A stretch of 64,000 bases of DNA from Xylaria sp. FL1777 (GCA_022578965.1 MU400576.1:163210-227209); one strand, 5' to 3'; numbered from the stretch's first letter, positions 12,176-24,700 are shown. Numbers and translations: made by a program. The notes: generated from the letters alone by a model not told the origin.

Positions 12176-14424
12176 AGGGGGTAAAGGGGTGTTAGACCAG
12201 ATGCTTTCACCAGCGTCGGCTCGTCAACTCACCCCAACCTATGCCAGGCATTTTAGAACACGCATCCACGACCTCGAATTGCTCATTTTCAATTTCGTCT
12301 AGGAGACGGTGCAAGATACCCCTCGAGATGAACATACCAGAGAGCTGGCAGTACCTTAGAGTAACAACTTTAATCAGCAGAAAGTGCTCTAGAGCGTCCA
12401 TTATCTACAGATGTCCGGATTCAGGCCTGCAACTTGAGATGCGTAATAGGAACTACCATGACGCCGTCCACGCAGAAGAGGCTCTATAGTGCTGGCATGT
12501 CTCCGACAGCTCCAACCCGAGCTAGAGGGCTACTTGCTTTGTAGGTATTCAAGGGGACAATCCCGGTATGGGGTAACGGCGTCTAGCATACCAGACAAAT
12601 TGGGTCGAAAGGGCAGCGCTTGTGCAACACGGACACAAATATATCAGCGGCTGGTCTCGAACTGCGGCCATGGCTATTAATACGTGATGGCCTCATGCTG
12701 TGACGATTGCTACGATATCTCCCGGGGCGGCCGGACTAGCTGGAGGGTGGGCAGGTAAGCTTCGGTAGGAATGCAGAGAAACGACAGCAGATATGCCGAG
12801 CAATGAAAGAATATGTACATGTAGTAGTAGAACGCGCATCCCGGTATTTACACACACGCATACTTACACTACCTTAAGCTCTTAACCTACCACACTACCC
12901 AGGTAGACTAGTAAGAGGTAGAGAAGGGGATTCTTGGGCATCGTCCGTTGTAAACGCCTGGCCAATAACAGCTGCAGCCATCCCGGCCATCTTGAAACAA
13001 AGTTGGACAAAACAGCCTTGTCAGCACGAGAGGAGGGCAAACCAAGAGCGACGCCAACTAAATTTAACTGATCGCTGGCCGGAGGCGAGACGCTCATTGG
13101 CGGCTGCAACCCCCCATCGGGCGTGTTTCGAAACGCCCAAGCGGAATCGATCATGTGCTGACTCTGGCGGCGATCTCCTCGAGTGTTTCAGGTTGAGCCC
13201 ACCAACGATCGAGGGCGGCGGAAAGGGGTTTAGCTCGATGTCGGACCCCTGGCCGATCGGTAAGGGGTTGATTGTTTCCTTTCCTTTCCTTTGGGGGGAC
13301 AGTGACCGGCACCCAGCGATAGTACGTAGTATAGGTACACTACGCTGCCTATCTAGCGCACTACACTGCACTACACTACACTAGGTACCTACCTAAGTAA
13401 ACCACCTACCTTAGGTACCTACATATAGCACCACACTACCTGCCACACTACCTCTCACTATTACACTACGCTACAGCGTGGGGATCGCCTGTGGCCGACC
13501 ATTCAGGGGTGCGCAACAAACAGCGTACCTAAGTACTGAGTAGCGTACGAGAACGAAACGAGCCGAACCGTTGCGCCTTGCGCGCCCAATAAAACAAGCC
13601 ATGTCAGCCCATGCAGCACAGCGAACAATGGCAATGCACACTGCTAAATGGGCACTGGATTGGACTGGAGTAATGTATGGCCGCAGGTACGCTACAGCAT
13701 AATAGGTAGGTAGGTACTGGAAGAAGGGCAAAAATGTTGGTAGGTAGGTACTTCAAGGCAAGTAGATAAGGTACCTACCTACTTAGTACTTTCCCTAAAG
13801 AAAGGTATGTATATGTATTTATGTACATGTAGTAGTAGCCGTCCGGTAGTCTGACAGTGATACTATAATGTGTGTAGGTAGCGTAGTGTATGTTAGATTG
13901 ATAGGTAGGTATAGGTAGGTAGGAAGGTAGTCAGTGAGTGAGTGACTCCATGAAACCCCGGTCCGGACGACACAAACGAAACATGGAGTAAGTGCGCACG
14001 CTGGGAGCAGCAATTGTCTAACCGACTGGGCAGGTCCAGGTCAGGTGGTCTAGAGCCGGCCGCAAGATATATCACCCAGATGACAGCCGCCTGCGCGCGC
14101 TTGGCTTCGATCCTCCGACCTGGCATCGCTGCTTCCTCTGCCGATCGAATCCAGCGGCCACCACAACTGCACACACCACTCCCCGTGCCTGCTCGCCGTC
14201 TCTCGTTACCCCGGCCGTGACTGCTGCTCGGCCCTCATCCTGTCCCTGTCTCTATCTCTCTATCTCTCCCTCTCTCCATTTCCCTCACTTTTCTTGCTTT
14301 CTCGAGCCCTTACTCTGCATCCTCTCTCCCCCTCCCCGGCCCCCTCTCTCTCTGCCGCCCATACATCGAACGATAGTCACCGATAGCTGCTGGTCTCTCA
14401 AGTACATGCGACCAAGTAGACCAG
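12176..14424. other. Intergenic region with TAGGTA/TACCTA repeats
   Basis: This 2.2 kb spacer contains clusters of TAGGTA/TACCTA units and GGTAGGTAGGTAC runs at about 13380-13460, 13698-13790 and 13875-13935. A CACTACACTGCACTACACTA stretch lies at about 13360-13382. The final 200 bases before the zinc-finger gene are CT-rich, as in many fungal leaders. No gene is supported. Confidence 0.55.
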
Positions 14425-16152
14425 ATGGACGATCCGTCGAGGATATTGGCTCGGGCGAGGCAACAACTCGAGGCCTTGAAGCAGGCCGGACTAAGTAAAA
14501 ATGATTTGTTAGCGCTGCTGGAGGAAGAACCCCAGCAGCAGCAACCACAACAACCACCACAACAACAACAACAGCAGCAGCAGCAGCACATGACGCCTGT
14601 GACGTCCGATGGTACGAGCTTCTTCATGGCCAATGATGCCGATAGCTCTCGCGTTGACCATGCCAAACCAGCCTCTGGCCTGCAGAACTTTAGCTATCAC
14701 GACCTCAATGCCTCATTTAGGCCGCCGCCCCAGTACAGATCGTCCGTATCTACAGTGTCAAGCAGCTCGAGCGGCGATAGCTGCTTCTCGACCACCTCGG
14801 CACGCAGTTCCGTCTCCTCAACGACGAACCCCTCGAGCGAGTCCAAGTTTTGGTGCACATCCTGCAACAAGACATTCAAACGCAAGTTTGATTGGAAACG
14901 ACACGAGGAAGAGTTTCACGACCGCTCGCGAAAATATCCCTGCGATAGCTGCAATCAGAGTTTCTGGGGACCCAACACCTTCAACCAACACCACAAGTCC
15001 GCTCACGGCTGCCAGACGTGCCCACATGCCGAGATGGTCATGAAACCGATGAGGAAGAGAAGGGCATATGGCTGTGGGTTCTGTGCGGCGCTGCACGGCC
15101 AATTCGAGCGGCACATTGACCACGTAGCCACACATTTCGAGAGCGGCATGACGAAGCAGGACTGGTCACATTCGAACGTCATCTATGGCTTGCTTCACCA
15201 GCACGGAATCATCGAGGCCTGGAAGGCTCTGGTCGCGAGCAAGCACAACCGATTCAACGACCGCCAGCCCATGTTCGGCTGGTCGCCGGAGTCGACGGGC
15301 AGGGCGCACGGATTTGTCGAGAACGAAAATCCGGGCCAGCTACAGGATCTCCTCGAGTTCTTCGACGGCTCTAAGGAGAGCGCTAAGAAGATCGTACAGC
15401 TAGCCGAGACATGCGTACATGTCGTCTTGCGGCCCAAGTCGCCGTCGTCGAGCCCAGTTACAGTCACCGATTCTATCCCGTCGTCATCTGTTCCGGGCAG
15501 TGGTCCACATCGACAGTCCGTGTCGCGTAACACGGTGCGGGAACCTCGACGATCTGCATCTACGTCTGCCATAGTGAAAGCGAATAAGGCGGTCCGGCGG
15601 ACGGCGTCCAGTTCCACCCCCTTCGAGACGCAGCCTCCAAAGGCAGTGCTCACACCCGTCCCATCCATGACATTACCCTCATCAATACAGCCGCACCAAC
15701 AACTAGGTTCTACAAACAACGTATATCCTAGTTATATGCATAGTTCAAACGCAACCGCCCACCCCCAGCCTCACCTCACGTCAATACCAACACACGTAAG
15801 CACATATGCAGATAAAGCCTTGCCTCCTCCACCATTAGACCCCGTATCGCCCATGGCCGTCGACTTCCCCCCGTTCGCCGAGGCACACCACATGGGAGCG
15901 GCTCCACAAACGCAGAGTTTTCTCCCCGAAGTCGACTTCGCGAGCGATTGGCAGAGCTTCACAAGCACCCTCGTAGGCGGAGTCAGTGACGAACAGCAGC
16001 AGCAACAACAACAACATCACCATCAACAGCAACAGCACCAGCACCAGCACCAGCACCAGCAACAACAGCAGGTGATGACGACTTTCGCGGCACAGGGGTT
16101 CCCAATGAGCTGGGAGGACCTGAATCATTTCTCTGGAACGCCAGGGCCCTGA
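14425..16152 (+). CDS. C2H2 zinc-finger protein with polyglutamine tracts
   Basis: A single-exon gene encodes 575 residues. After an N-terminal helix (LARARQQLEALKQAGLSKNDLLALL) there is a Gln-rich tract at residues 37-54. Two C2H2 fingers follow: FWCTSCNKTF...RHEEEFH (C144, C147, H160, H165) and YPCDSCNQSF...HHKSAH (C173, C176, H189 or H190, H194). A further Cys/His-rich block (CQTCPHAE, GCGFCAALHGQFERHIDHV) leads into the conserved region HGIIEAWKALV. This layout is common in a fungal family of probable transcription factors with no agreed function. The C-terminal half is Ser/Pro-rich with a second Gln/His tract (about 525-550). No intron is needed, and the start (ATG after a CT-rich leader) is the first in frame. 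DNA binding is inferred from the fingers only. Confidence 0.88.
   Translation: MDDPSRILARARQQLEALKQAGLSKNDLLALLEEEPQQQQPQQPPQQQQQQQQQHMTPVTSDGTSFFMANDADSSRVDHAKPASGLQNFSYHDLNASFRPPPQYRSSVSTVSSSSSGDSCFSTTSARSSVSSTTNPSSESKFWCTSCNKTFKRKFDWKRHEEEFHDRSRKYPCDSCNQSFWGPNTFNQHHKSAHGCQTCPHAEMVMKPMRKRRAYGCGFCAALHGQFERHIDHVATHFESGMTKQDWSHSNVIYGLLHQHGIIEAWKALVASKHNRFNDRQPMFGWSPESTGRAHGFVENENPGQLQDLLEFFDGSKESAKKIVQLAETCVHVVLRPKSPSSSPVTVTDSIPSSSVPGSGPHRQSVSRNTVREPRRSASTSAIVKANKAVRRTASSSTPFETQPPKAVLTPVPSMTLPSSIQPHQQLGSTNNVYPSYMHSSNATAHPQPHLTSIPTHVSTYADKALPPPPLDPVSPMAVDFPPFAEAHHMGAAPQTQSFLPEVDFASDWQSFTSTLVGGVSDEQQQQQQQHHHQQQQHQHQHQHQQQQQVMTTFAAQGFPMSWEDLNHFSGTPGP
14533..14586 (+). repeat. CAG/CAA-rich microsatellite encoding polyglutamine
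   Basis: Mixed CAG/CAA codons with a few CCA codons encode residues 37-54 of the C2H2 protein. A second, longer Gln/His-coding repeat lies at about 15994-16071. Such tracts vary in length between strains. Confidence 0.85.
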
Positions 16153-17849
16153 CATGCCACGACATGAGAGGGTAAATAGAAGGGCTAGGTCAATTGCTGG
16201 TGCAAGTATAATGATGATGCTACGATCAGGCGGGGTTAGGGCTTGGCTACAATTGTATAAATGGTTTTCTTTTTTTGTCTTTTTTTTTCTACGTCCATCC
16301 GCGCATGTGTTATAAAAAAAAGACGACGATGGAATTTGGGAAGAGAGAATGGATATTGGAAATGAACATATATGCACCGAGGATGTAGAAAAAAATCACC
16401 TCGAACGTTGAAAAAAATCTCGGCTGGAATTGCATAATGTTTATATAGAGAGACAGAATGACGGAGATATGAGACGAAGATCAGATGAGATGTGGTAATG
16501 CCAAACAGAGCTGATTATATCAGGAACCAATTATTAGGTGCATTATAATGCCTTGAATTGAGGATGTACCACCACTATACACTGCCTACGATATCTTTTG
16601 GGGCTAACCTAGACACCTCACCTGCCGGAGCAATAGACTCTAGACAGGTACTTAGGGACAGGTTTGTAGTTGTAGCAGAGTTATAGTAGCTCTGGGCTAA
16701 CGGAAGGGTGAGCGGAAAGAAGTCAATTGGCAGAGATATCGTTCAGAGTGTTTCTTCAGTCGCCTGCCATATGACCAAGTAAGACAATTAGTCAAGCACT
16801 TCTCTCAACCAGGCCTAGATCGATCAACTGCCCATCTATCTATCTAGATTGAAAGGCGAATGCCTACTTAGGTTATAGTGATTCCCACGTGTGTATCTCT
16901 GCCGTAAATATACACATAAAGTAGATATATGGATACATCTATATGTCTATCATTATGATCTACACATATCCTGAACTGTCAATCTGTACTATCCATCTAT
17001 TATCTCCCCGCCTATGTAGTAGGTAAACATACACTCTAGACACATATATACATAGGTAGTCGCATTCAATTCTCTAGGTTCGACTAGACTACAGTGTCCT
17101 AGGTAAGTATGTATGTATGTACTACGCGTCGGTCTCTTCCGCCGAATCATTGCTCATCGCACTTTGTTCGGTGTGTCGACCAGGGAGACAAAGGAGTCTG
17201 TCTCCCTCTCGTCCGTTCATCAGCCCAGCCCAGTCCCAAGCGCGAACGAGTCGTCATTGGCGATGTCGAGGTTTACGTTAGCGTATAAGTAGATGATGGT
17301 GGCGTCGTTGTTCATGTGTTTTGTTTGTTTCGTGGTTCGGGTTCGTCTCGGCACCTGAAACGGACCGGGGTTGGGGGAAGGATGGGGGATGGGGGATGGG
17401 GATTGGGGGGATATCGTGTTTCGTGGGATTGAATTGAATTGATTACCTACTATGTATGTACGTAGGTGTGTACAGTAAGTGAGTGAGGGAGCGAGCGAGG
17501 GGTTGGCTGGCTGGCTGGCTGGTTGTTAGTAGGTAACACTGCCTCCTTGCATGGTTTAACATAGTGTAGTCAAAGTTAGCAAGGTTCTCTTTTTCTTTTT
17601 TTTTCTTTCTATTTTTTTCACCGTCTTCCTTAGGACTACAATAGTACACAATAGGACTTGTTAGATAATTGGTCTGTTAGTGTAACGTAACTCACTCAGT
17701 AGATGGATGCGGGATTGCTTCGGGTGTGTATATGTGTGTGTTGGTAGGATATGCAGTAGTGGTTATTATAGCGTCAAAGAAAGTTTCGCTACAATTACCT
17801 AAAGTCAATGCGGTAGGTGGAAAAAAAAAATGTCACCTCTTGAAGTCAG
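16153..17849. other. Intergenic region upstream of MITE 1
   Basis: No gene is supported in this 1.7 kb. It contains the 3' end of the zinc-finger gene, TATG/TATA-type simple sequence (16910-17120), and a G-rich run listed separately. Confidence 0.5.
17367..17410 (+). other. G-rich run with quadruplex-forming potential
   Basis: Six runs of four or more G in 44 bases are separated by loops of 2-6 bases (units such as GGGGGATGGGGGAT). This fits the usual sequence rule for an intramolecular G-quadruplex. It lies in non-coding DNA far from any start codon, and function is unknown. Confidence 0.6.
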
Positions 17850-17851
17850 TA

Positions 17852-18110
17852 CCGTATTTACCCTAAATACACTGAATGGGAACCGTTGCCAAGATTGCTT
17901 GGCAACAGGGTACTGGCCATGAATAACCAAGCTTATCCCAGCCACCCTAAGCGTAATATAGCTAGATTAAAGGTTTAAAACTAATATTAGCTATTCGCTT
18001 ATGCAAGTGATCTCTTAATATGGCAAGATCTTCGTCACATGACTAACTCTTCATGTATGCCAAGCAATCTTGGCAACGGTTCCCATTCAGTGTATTTAGG
18101 GTAAATACGG
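17852..18110. mobile_element. MITE-like foldback element 1 (TA target duplication)
   Basis: Two arms, 17848-17904 and 18058-18114, are perfect reverse complements over 57 bases. Within them a TA dinucleotide at 17850-17851 and 18111-18112 is the likely target duplication. The element is therefore 259 bp with termini CCGTATTTACCC...GGGTAAATACGG. The roughly 150-bp core is AT-rich and has no coding capacity. Size, TA duplication and long perfect inverted repeats fit a miniature element mobilised by a Tc1/mariner/pogo-type transposase encoded elsewhere. Confidence 0.8.
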
Positions 18111-18112
18111 TA

Positions 18113-19777
18113 CTTTTACTTTATCGTCAACTCTACCCCGAACTTGGCGCTCTCTCAACCATGCCAGTTTATTGGCAATCATACCCAATTCGGGTTAGAC
18201 GTGGACTGGATTTCTCTTATGACCTGCATACGTACACTAGTATGTAGGTATTTGTTAATCTTCGACACAGTTAGTCTGCTTAGATCATGGCTGAATATCT
18301 TTCTCGAGGCTCGACGAGTCGAGAGGAGATCGACTATGCTTGGCGGGGCAGCAACGCGTAACAAGCAAGGCTAATTGTGTCGGGATAGGGTCTGTAATAT
18401 GATCGGGTGTCGTAATATCTTTCGTGATGGCGTCTATCAGTTCACAGACCGTTGCACTAGTTTATCTGTACGTCAATTGTCGATTGTCACTTGTCAATTG
18501 CGACAACGAGCTGATGTTGTGTGGTGTCTCATCCCCCTGTCCAACAACCCATGCAGAGAGGGTGAGGTGTCACGGTTATGCAGCGATGCTGCTGCAGGGT
18601 AGGTCATCCGATTTTGGGAATGCCACGGCCGAGTCGATCACCTTGTTCCCTCAAAGCCTACGCGACTCTGGAGTGCGTAGAGGGGTAGATACGCAGTCTG
18701 TAGATTGGTTCGCAGTTAAAGTGGTCGAATCCTAGTAACGCTATCCAGTCCTAGCCTTTGCGTGGTCACACGGTTTCTCTCACAGGAGCACACACGTGTA
18801 GGATCTGCCGCTTATAGTAGACGCATTTCTCTGTACGGCACAGCTCTAACCACCAGTGGACAAGTCTACACCACCGTACCGAAGCGAGGGCCAAGTGATC
18901 TTCGACTCCCTACCTACGCTATCCTATCAAGCCACGTGTGTACCCATGCGAAATGCACCACCACGATTACATACTTACATCTTCAAAAGAGTGGTTTCAG
19001 TGTACCAGTAAAATATATGTGTGTGTGTATATATATATACACGTATATGTAGGTATGTATACGACTCGGTCCGCCGTCGCCGCGTACGCGCCGGCACATC
19101 CCCTTCAACTACCGCTCGCTGGGTCGTGAGCCGACGCGGCCGAAAAACGGCGCCGCAAACGGGGACTACTGCGTACAGAAGGCAAAGCCGTCGAGGGACT
19201 TTTCCTTGCCGCTTCTGCCGGCATACGTCAACTATATGCGTACGCGGATTAGTGTACGAGGGGAAGAGAAGTCGAGCGAAGCCCCATTTCGCCAAAACGG
19301 ATGATTGATCTGCTTGCGCTAAAAGGGAAGGCCGTAAGCCTTTCTTAAATTTCCGAAAACCGTTCCCCTATTAAAACAATCGCTCGCGCCCAGCCTTACC
19401 AAGGATTCCTTTCGGTGGTCAATGTGGGGGAACGTACCAGTGAAGGGGAGCGGTTGGACGCGCGGCTCTCGTACATTCAGGCCTGAGAGGTCAGTATCTT
19501 TCCAGTGCTGGGCGCAGTGTTATGTCGCGTAGGGGGGCTGAGCCATCGTCTTGGCATAATCATTCAATGCTGGACCCCCCGGTTATTGGATTCCCGATAC
19601 CGAGCGCGAGAGATTTTTTACTGTTGGAGGGTGGTGGAATAGGGGACTCAAAACTTCGGCTCTCTGCGGGATTGAAAAGTGATTCGCCTTCTTAACCTCT
19701 CTCTTTCGCGCTGCGTGGCTCTGTAGATCTAGAATGCAGTTCACGATAGATGCAATCGTATGCCATAGCGACCAATC
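18113..19777. other. Intergenic region upstream of the arylsulfotransferase-like gene
   Basis: This 1.66 kb stretch shows no supported gene. Open frames around 18375-18735 and 19021-19308 lack recognisable motifs and overlap on opposite strands. A GT/TA microsatellite lies at 19019-19045. Confidence 0.5.
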
Positions 19778-21781
19778 ATGACTCGCATCTTGCAATGGCT
19801 GCTACTCCCTGTCGTTGCCTCGGATGCGCGCGCTTGGGCATATGACGTCTTCAGTTCTTCTCTCTTCTATGAATTAGGGTTTTATGGCTGTGAGTGACAG
19901 ACAATTTTTTTTTGGCTTTCTCACTCCGCCGAACTTACCGGTGGTGATTTAACGTTGGCGTTGGCGTTCGCGTTTGCGTTACATTCATCCGAAGTGCCAA
20001 GAGCTGTGAGCTGACTAACACGCATAGTATATCCGACGACGAGTTTCAAGTCATCCGAACTCACTGCGCCATTGTTAAACTTCCCTCAATGGGATGATCA
20101 AAAATGCAGCGATGGATACTACTTAATAGCGCAAAAGGGGAAAATAGTCTCAGATTCTGGACCAACGATTTTGGATTCGCGAGGTGAACTCGTCTGGGCC
20201 GACGATTCATACGGAGTGGTATTCAACCTGCAGATCCAGGCCTACAAGGGCGAGAACTACATAACTTTTTGGTCCAGTCCCGAGGGCAGTTCGCATGGGT
20301 ATGGGCGCGGGACGTATTATATGCTGGATTCCTCGTACCAGCTATTCAGAAAGTTCGAGGCCGCAGGCGATGGGCTGAAGGGGGACCTGCACGAGTTCCA
20401 GATCACCGAACAGGGGACTGCCCTGATCACCATTTACAACCCGGTCCCGGCCGATCTCACATCGATTGGCGGACCAGAGCAGGGCTGGGCACTGGATTCC
20501 ATGTTTCAAGAAGTCGACATTGCCACGGGGGAATTACTCTTCGAATGGAGCGCCATTGAGCACGTCGCGCTGAGCGACGGGATGAGATCCTTCGCTGGCG
20601 AAGACGACGGCACCACGCCGGAGACGGCATTCGATTATTTCCACATCAACAGCATCGACGTGGACGACGGTGGGAATTTCATCATCTCGGGGCGACATAC
20701 GTCGACCATCGTATGCATCAGCCGCGAGGGCAAGATCGTGTGGACACTCGGCGGCGGCGCGAACGATTTCGCCGACCTGTCAGGCGGCCGGGCGACCGAC
20801 TTCATGTACCAGCACCACGCGCGCCTGCACGCGAACCACACGCTCAGCATCTTCGACAACGCGGCGTCCGAGCGCGCGGGCCGGGCCTCGTCGCAGGCCC
20901 ACAGCCGCGGCATGCTCGTGCAGCTCGACACGGCCAACATGACGGTGAGGCTGCTGCACGAGTACTTCGACCGCGCCAACCCGCGGGTGACGGTGTCGCA
21001 GGGGTCGATGCAGGTGCTCGACGACCGCGTGGTCCTCGGGTACGGCTGGCTGCCCTTCATCACGGAGTTCGCGCTCGACGGGACCGTCGTCTGCGCCGTT
21101 GAGCTCGCTCCGTGGGTCGCGGCGCGCTGGGGCCTCGTGAACACGTACCGGGCCTTCAAGGCGCGGGACTGGACCGGGCGCCCCGCGGAGCCGCCCTCGG
21201 TGTACCTCGACCCGGCGGACGGGCAGGTCTTCGTGTCGTGGAACGGCGCCACCGAGGTCGCGCGGTGGGTGCTGCAGGGCGCCAACTGGACGGATCTCGT
21301 CGGCGGCAGTGGCGGCGGCTCCTCGAGGGCCGACGCGCACTTCGTCGACCTCGACGTCGTCGAGAAGGATGCCTTCGAGACCGCCTTCGAGATCCTCGAC
21401 GACATGCCGCGGTACCTGCGCGTGGCGGCGGTCGACAAGCAGGGCCGCGTGCTGCGGCATTCGCAGATCCTCGACCGGACCGTCGGCAATGCGACGGGCA
21501 GCGGGATCCGCGATGTCCTAATCTCGGCGGCCGTCCTTGTCGCGTTGACCGGGGCTGTGCTGCTCGTCGTCGGCAAGAGAGGGCGCAAGGCGATCCTGGG
21601 GAACTCGTCGCGCGGGTACGAGGTGCTTGCGCGCGCTATGTCGGCGTGCCGCGTGCGTGTCGTCCGAGTGCTGAGTCTCCAGTCAGCTGGTGGGATGTAC
21701 GATCAGTATCCGAGGAGACGATGGTGGCCGGATTGGGGCGGTGCCAAAGCACATGAGCTGCAGCCTATGTATCATGACTAG
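19778..21781 (+). CDS. Arylsulfotransferase-like protein (ASST family), secretory and membrane-anchored
   Basis: Two exons, 19778-19889 and 20028-21781, encode 621 residues. The donor is GTGAGT and the acceptor CGCATAG. Exon 1 supplies a signal peptide (MTRILQWLLLPVVASDARA) that is missing if the second exon is read alone. The main body matches the fungal arylsulfotransferase family: DGYYLIAQKG, LVWADDSYGVVFNLQIQAYKG, a YxTFWSSPEGSSHGYGRGTYYMLD segment, FDYFHINSIDVDDGGNFIISGRH, WTLGGGANDF, and YQHHARLH with a His pair. It is probably a beta-propeller. A transmembrane helix lies at about 532-556 (VLISAAVLVALTGAVLLVVG), followed by a short basic tail, so the domain should face the lumen or exterior. 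Bacterial relatives move sulfate between phenols; whether fungal members do so is unproven. From about 20700 to 21600 the coding DNA is much richer in GC than in its first third. Confidence 0.85.
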
Positions 21782-24700
21782 ACTATATTGAGATTTTTTT
21801 GTAGTAGATAGATTATACCCAATCGTTTATAATTCTCTTTTATGCATATATATTGGCCTGTCTCCTTTCTTCTCTGCCTTTTCTCCGTCCCTCCCCTCAG
21901 TGGACAGATGTCGGATAGAAGAAATGTCAAGAGGTAAGTCATGATATGGAAGGATTAGCCACTGCGTCAGGGCTCTTCAAGTATTTTGTTGTCGCTGCTC
22001 TCAGAGCAATAGGTAGTTGACGATCTAGCATCCCTACAGCATTACCTACTACCTCCGAACCATTAGGCCAATCCAGTTGTATAAGCTGTAATCTCTCGAC
22101 AGGGCAGCTACCGCGCCATGTTCGGTAACTGTCTTTTATGTATGGCACCTTAGCTAGACGGTATTAGCACTCCACTCAAGACACCTTGCAATTTTCAAAG
22201 CTCACTCTTCTGTTTGTATGTTTGTATATATGTCTGTACGCCCGTGTTCTAGTCCTCTAAGTCGTTATAGAGCGTGGCGGTCGCGAATCTATCCCTATGA
22301 TAAACAGAGAATGGGTGATAGATTTGCTAGGCAATGAGTTCGAAAGCAGAGGGGGGTTGTGAGAAGGGAAACAGAAGGTTGATGGTGCAGTCAGTAATTC
22401 TATATAGTGATTCATAATAATAATCCTAACAGAGAGAGGAGTAGTTACTTGTATATTTATTTTCTATCGACTGTACGATAGTCCTTAGTCGCTGTTTTAG
22501 CGTCAATGGCACCCAAGGAACCTATCGTAAAAAATGTCGCTACAGGCATTAGCAGTTGTTAGCAATCGCGATTTCACTAATTAATATTGAGAGGCAGCTG
22601 TCGGTAAAAGATGTCTCATCTCTACACGGTCGTGTTAGCAAGTGTAGCAGATATCTGACGGCCTAAGCCGATTTATTACAGGCTCCTTCTACTCGGTCAG
22701 AACACTTACTTTGCAATATTTGTTAAACTCCCTCCTCAAACTAGCCTGCCTGACGTTATGTAGTATTCAATTTTCTACTAAACAATTTCCCCCTGTCCGT
22801 CAGACTATTCATGATGGAATCGCGTTAGTCAATAATATCGCAGTCAGCCTCAAGTTCAAATCTCTCGGCCGCGTCGAGATCGAGTAAATGGGGAGCGAGA
22901 AGCGCTGCGGCCTCCGTTATTATAGTAGTGGTTTCTTCGTATAAATGGCTGTCGCCAACTTCACCGAGTGTGACCCCGGTGTCTTAGTGGTTCTACGTAT
23001 GAGTCTCCAGGGCTCGCTATGATGACGACGACTATGACAACTAATTAGCCCTCGGCTAGAAAACCTTGTAGTACAGATTTGACTCCTGTATTTTACCAGG
23101 ATAAACTGCTTCCCTTTCTGGCCTTGCCTCGCATGAGGTCGTTTCGTGGCCGTGGCTGCATAGCCATAGATAGTACCTCTATATTACAGGCGTCTGGAGA
23201 CCTATATGCCGCTGTAAATCCTTTTATTGTGCCGACTTTCATTTATCACATCGACAAAAAGGAGGTGTTGCCGGGTTTCTTTGAACACATTTCACGTCTT
23301 GGGACTCTTGGACTAGTCTCATAAATTAATATGCGGTGGCGACCCTGAGGACTAGAATAGCTGCGAATTCGTCACGGCGAGCAGGCGCAGAGAGAAAGTT
23401 GCCTTGAGGCGCTACTTATCTATATAATCAAATCACGGGTTTTCTTGGAAAAGCCTCGAGACGTAATTTTCAGTGTTGTAAAGAAGCTTGAGTGGTCTTT
23501 CAAACTTGCAATGGGTAATATAAACGAGGCCCTTACCCAACCCTATTACACTAACTAGTAAGCTGAAAGATCAGGAACCGGAATAGCTAAGCCATCAATC
23601 AGCGAACACGTATGTACTTCGGTCTTTTAACCATCGTTGATATCAAGCGAAACAGACCGCTACGAGATGGCCCCCGAGGTTGCGTTTCATGATTTCGTCT
23701 TTTTAATACTTATAGAAGCGCAAAAGGTTAGTTGCAAAGACCGTAGAAGGGGAACGTGGTAGTGCGACATGGGAATTGGTCACTGTGTCATCATTGAATG
23801 TATAAAATGAAAGATGTCTACGTGGGATTTAGGACGAAGACAATTCAAATTGTACTGCTTATGACTTCAGAACCTATCTCTTCATTTTTCTACTTTAGAA
23901 ACCTCACCCTAAATATATTTTGCAGATTGTTTAGGGAGACCACAAACACAGCTGCATGCTCTTTGCGCAAGGTCTAGCCTGGCTGATTGAACGCTGATGA
24001 AGCCTAGTTATGATACTGAAAGATTGTAAATCCACCATTATCAAACTCAAGTATCATAAGTAATAGTTTTTTTAGACTAGGCGTTGAATAACGTGAAAGA
24101 CTCCGATTCCAATTAACCGACCAATAAGGGGGGAAATCCAAAGGAATATTTGACAGACTTGTAGATGCGTGGACATATGACAGAATCGTCGCTGCCTATC
24201 CTGTATTGTCACTTGACCTACATATGCCTAAGTATATAAGGCCATGTACACATGAGGTAGCCACAGTCCTAGTAAACCATTCATTCTATAGCGCAATATA
24301 ACACCAAGCCATTTCTGCCTAGGTACAGGTATAGTATTGACTACCCTTTATCTTAGTTAACATATTCAACTGTTGTAGTAACCAAATATACAGAGGGAGT
24401 TGACGTCATAGGACGGGTTTAACAGCATAAGTTCTCGTTTGAAATGGTGGGCAAATTAAATAATAGTCTTAAGTATGCGTAAGAGAACCCCATGTCCAAA
24501 AAACGGTGGAACAGCTAATGGTCGTGTCACTTCGCTTCGCTCGATTTACCTGATCTCTTTATATTGCTCACCAAATTAGGCTTTTATAACGCCCTGGTCG
24601 TATCACTACAGTTAAGCTTAAAAGCGCGCTGGGTAATTAGTAAAACTTACGTTACCATACGCAGTAGGGATTAAATATGAGTTAACCTGAGACTTACTAC

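Noticed and set aside
20635..21588. 317-codon minus-strand frame across the arylsulfotransferase-like gene
   Set aside because: It arises from high GC at third positions. It is Arg/Ser-rich with no motif, while the plus strand encodes a recognisable protein.
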